DNA from: Chamaea fasciata
Lineage: Eukaryota; Chordata; Aves; Passeriformes; Sylviidae
Direction: 5' to 3'
Length of the DNA: 64,000 nt
NCBI GenBank assembly: GCA_029207755.1
Contig: JARCOQ010000003.1
Span: 372,001-436,000, forward strand
In this document: piece after piece, positions 61,601-64,000 of the stretch
Layout: the number at the start of each line of letters is the position of its first letter
How positions within the stretch are numbered: position 1 is the first letter of the stretch
Program-made: the position numbers and the translations under genes
Notes under the pieces: generated by a model
The model's database searches: none
The model's input: only the letters and a program-made list of their open reading frames with translations
What the model was told of the DNA's origin: nothing

Positions 61601-63932
61601 AGAGCATATTGGTGTGGGCACAAGTATAACCAGTTTAAACCCTGTCATGTGAAGACACTCATAGGTCCAGGTTTTGTGGTTGTCTTGCCTATCAGCAGTC
61701 AAATTGAAATCCTTGCAAATTCATCATTTCTCTCTGAATCATGCTAGGATTGTTTCACGTTTTTCCCGATGTGTTGGAAGATTACCTTGTTGATGTTTGC
61801 TGCCGGCTGGCAGAAACCTGCCAGTGACACCTTTTTCTCCCTCCAGGCAACTCTCCAGACATCTCCATCTGGCCACACAACTTCATTTCAGATGTTTAAC
61901 CACACCTACAAGCTGTATTCATACAGGTTAGTTGTGGAGAAGAGAGCACAGTGCTCAGATAAAAGCTTTCTATGAAGCCAGGGAGACTGAGTTGTTTTTC
62001 TGGAGTGGGATCCTTCCAAATGAATACTGTGAAGAAGCAGAGAAACTTGAGCCACGTGATTTTGGTGGATTAACCTTGGCTGCCCACCATGTGTTCACCA
62101 AATCCTTCTATCACTCCTATTCTATTAACAGGACGGGAAAGAAAATATGACAAAAAGCTCATGGGTCAAAATAAGGACAAGGAGGTCACCTGTTACTGTC
62201 ATGGGCAAAACAGGCTTGACTTTAATTTAATTTGTTTAGTATTTAATGTTATTTATTGCCAATTAGACAGTAAGATAATGAGAAATAAGAACAAAATCAA
62301 AAACACTTTCCCTCCACCTCTCCCTCCTTCCCAGGCTCAGCTTCACTTCCAGCTTTTATACCTTCTCCACTGAGCAGCACAGGAAGATGGAGAATGGGGT
62401 TTGCAGTCAGTTCATAATACTTTGTCTCTCTTACTTCTTCTTCCTCACTGTCTTCTCTGCTCCCAGAGTTTTGGGCAGAGGCCAGCAGCTTCTTCCTGCC
62501 CGTGTTTGCTGTGCAATGTGTTTGGGCTCAGAAAGTCAGATCTGTATGCAATGTCTGGACTGCCTTTGAGGAGGGTAAGAGTACCCAGTGAGGTACTAGG
62601 AGTTAGGGAAATGCCATTGGCAGTTCTCCAAGACCAGATTACAACTGACAGCTGTTGCCTGAGCCTTTTCAAAGAGAAATTATCCTTCTGCATAAGATAA
62701 TATGAGAGCAGGCTGTCACGCTGTTCCCCTCATGTGCACGAGCTGCTGACTTGAGCCACTTTGCCCTGGCTGTGTAGAGGAGACTGGCATGTCCCAGCTA
62801 GGTTGTCAGTGGAGTATCGGGGGAAGGATGTCTGTTGCTCACAGAGGTTTTTCTCCCTTTGCAGTTACCTGGGACTTGGGCTGATGTCAGCAAGGCTTGC
62901 CATTTTGGGAGGAGTCGAGGGAAAACCCTGTAAGTTATGGGCATTCCTCAGATCCTGGATCTGAGCTCAGGGTGTGTAGTCCTGTGTTGGGGGGAGGAGG
63001 GACGTGGGCTCCTGTCACCATGTCTGGGTGCATTTGAGATGAATGCAGGAGGTGACACTGAGAGATCCCAGGGGACCTGGATTCTTGCCAGCCTCAGGTT
63101 GGGGGCGGGTATGGGACATCCAAACCATGGCTGGGCTGTGGAGGGGCTTTGCTGAGGCTGCAGGGCAGTATGGAGCAGGGCTGAGGTGAAGGATCTGAAT
63201 TTACTCTTTATGTCTTTTCCTAACGTGGCTTTGTTTTACTTCTGCAGTAGGAGAAGGAGAGGAATTGATCAGCCCTTGTTTACCACCTGGCTTCAAATCT
63301 GAGTGGCAGCATGCTGAGATAGTGTACAAAATTAAAGGACAGAAGGCAGGTATAGTGATTTATCACTCTTGCTATCTAGGTTAGCTGCTATTAGCACAGT
63401 AAATGATACACTCTCATCCTCTTTCAAAGGCACCAGACTGTTTACTGTTCTGTCTGGCTCCTCGTGCTGTGCTGTCAAAGAGATCCTACCGTTCCTTTGT
63501 CTTGTGCTATGATGTATCTGTCCAGTCAGTAAAGCTGCTAGAAGTGATGCAGATGGAGTTGAGCAGTCCTTGAACAGGTCTTTCAAAATCCTTCTGCCTC
63601 AAATTACGTTGTCCATCTCTGATCTATCACATAGTCCCAACCTGAGGATGGTAGGTGTCTGCCTCTGGAAGAAGATGCAGAGTTTTGCGATTTTGCAAAA
63701 AGGAGCCTGTTTCTGGCAGATCCTAAATAAATTCTATATACATTTAACTGTCAGCCTGTAATATGATGGGGGTTTTTTGGTCTTCTTTTAGGTGAGCCTC
63801 TGTATGAGTCTTGTTCTAACAAAGTGGCAAAGATGCTCTACAAAAAAGTGCACAGAGCTGAGGAAGTGAAGGACCTGGACTTTTACATTTTCTCCTACTA
63901 CTACGACTGTGCAGCAGAGGCTGGTCTCATAG
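55667..63932 (+). CDS. ENTPD6: Ectonucleoside triphosphate diphosphohydrolase 6, 3' part beyond window
   Basis: Ten coding exons fall inside: 55667-55925, 56958-57034, 57445-57588, 58018-58093, 59310-59345, 60508-60596, 61847-61926, 62865-62929, 63248-63349 and 63792-63932. Phases agree and give 356 residues plus one base; human ENTPD6 has about 484. It hydrolyses nucleoside diphosphates (GDP, IDP, UDP) in the Golgi lumen or after secretion. A signal-anchor helix lies at about residues 9-28. Apyrase conserved regions are visible: ACR1 DAGSTGTR at 68-75, ACR2 KATAGLR at 141-147, ACR3 [13 protein letters not shown]4 [11 protein letters not shown] at 209-219 and ACR5 [15 protein letters not shown] lies in frame directly before the ATG, so this start is firm unless the next Met (residue 4) is used. 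ENTPD6 over ENTPD5 is chosen because of [26 protein letters not shown] and the VSX1 neighbour. Confidence 0.95.
62140..62510. repeat. Dispersed avian repeat, class uncertain (possibly LTR-derived)
   Basis: In ENTPD6 intron 8. The blocks ATGACAAAAAGCTCATGGGT, GGCAAAACAGGCTTGAC, TTATTGCCAATTAGACAGTA and GAATGGGGTTTGCAGTCAG match a repeat I recall as common in bird introns. Family name and class cannot be fixed by eye. No intact coding region remains. Confidence 0.5.
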
Positions 63933-64000
63933 GTATGTCTGCTCCTGGGTTGGTTTCATTTTAAATGGCAAGTTAAGGAAGCAGTGGGAACACTTGCACA

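Noticed and set aside
61932..62150. 72-codon frame after ENTPD6 exon 8 as an extra exon
   Set aside because: No in-phase acceptor or NTPDase similarity; exon 8 joins directly to exon 9 at 62865 to restore the KLYSYSYLG motif.

Overview
This is vertebrate nuclear DNA, almost certainly from a bird. The genes have many short introns with GT-AG ends. The promoters are CpG islands, and the interspersed repeats are CR1 LINE fragments of the avian type. Five protein-coding genes were rebuilt exon by exon with consistent reading phase. No bacterial, CRISPR, tRNA or rRNA feature was seen. The species cannot be told from the sequence alone.

Region 1 (1-22.7 kb) is compact and GC-rich. It holds PTCRA (+; pre-T-cell receptor alpha), CNPY3 (+; ER chaperone cofactor for Toll-like receptors), GNMT (+; glycine N-methyltransferase) and PEX6 (-; peroxisomal AAA+ ATPase). 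Order and orientation match human 6p21.1. PTCRA, CNPY3 and GNMT run head to tail with gaps of about 0.5-0.65 kb. GNMT and PEX6 converge.

Region 2 (22.7-30 kb) holds the PEX6 CpG-island promoter, a truncated CR1, and then VSX1 (-; paired-like CVC homeobox gene of retinal interneurons). In human, PPP2R5D follows PEX6 and VSX1 lies on 20p11.21, so a lineage rearrangement junction lies between about 22.7 and 25.7 kb.

Region 3 (30-53.9 kb) is a 24 kb gene desert upstream of VSX1, mostly AT-rich. It has no convincing exon, but several blocks are dense in homeodomain-type (TAAT) and OTX/CRX-type (GGATTA) sites. These look like conserved regulatory elements, probably for VSX1. It also carries a pure CCTCT array of about 230 bp.

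Region 4 (53.9-64 kb) starts with a CpG island containing tandem GC-box repeats. The 5' part of ENTPD6 (+; NTPDase 6) follows and runs off the right edge. VSX1 and ENTPD6 are divergent neighbours, as in human 20p11.21.

The genes do not form one pathway: the window joins two ancestral syntenic blocks. The main oddities are a pre-TCR alpha chain with almost no cytoplasmic tail, a PEX6 D1 Walker A motif lacking its Ser/Thr, a possible short CNPY3 isoform using an intronic poly(A) site, and paired sets of inverted CCAAT boxes before CNPY3 and GNMT.
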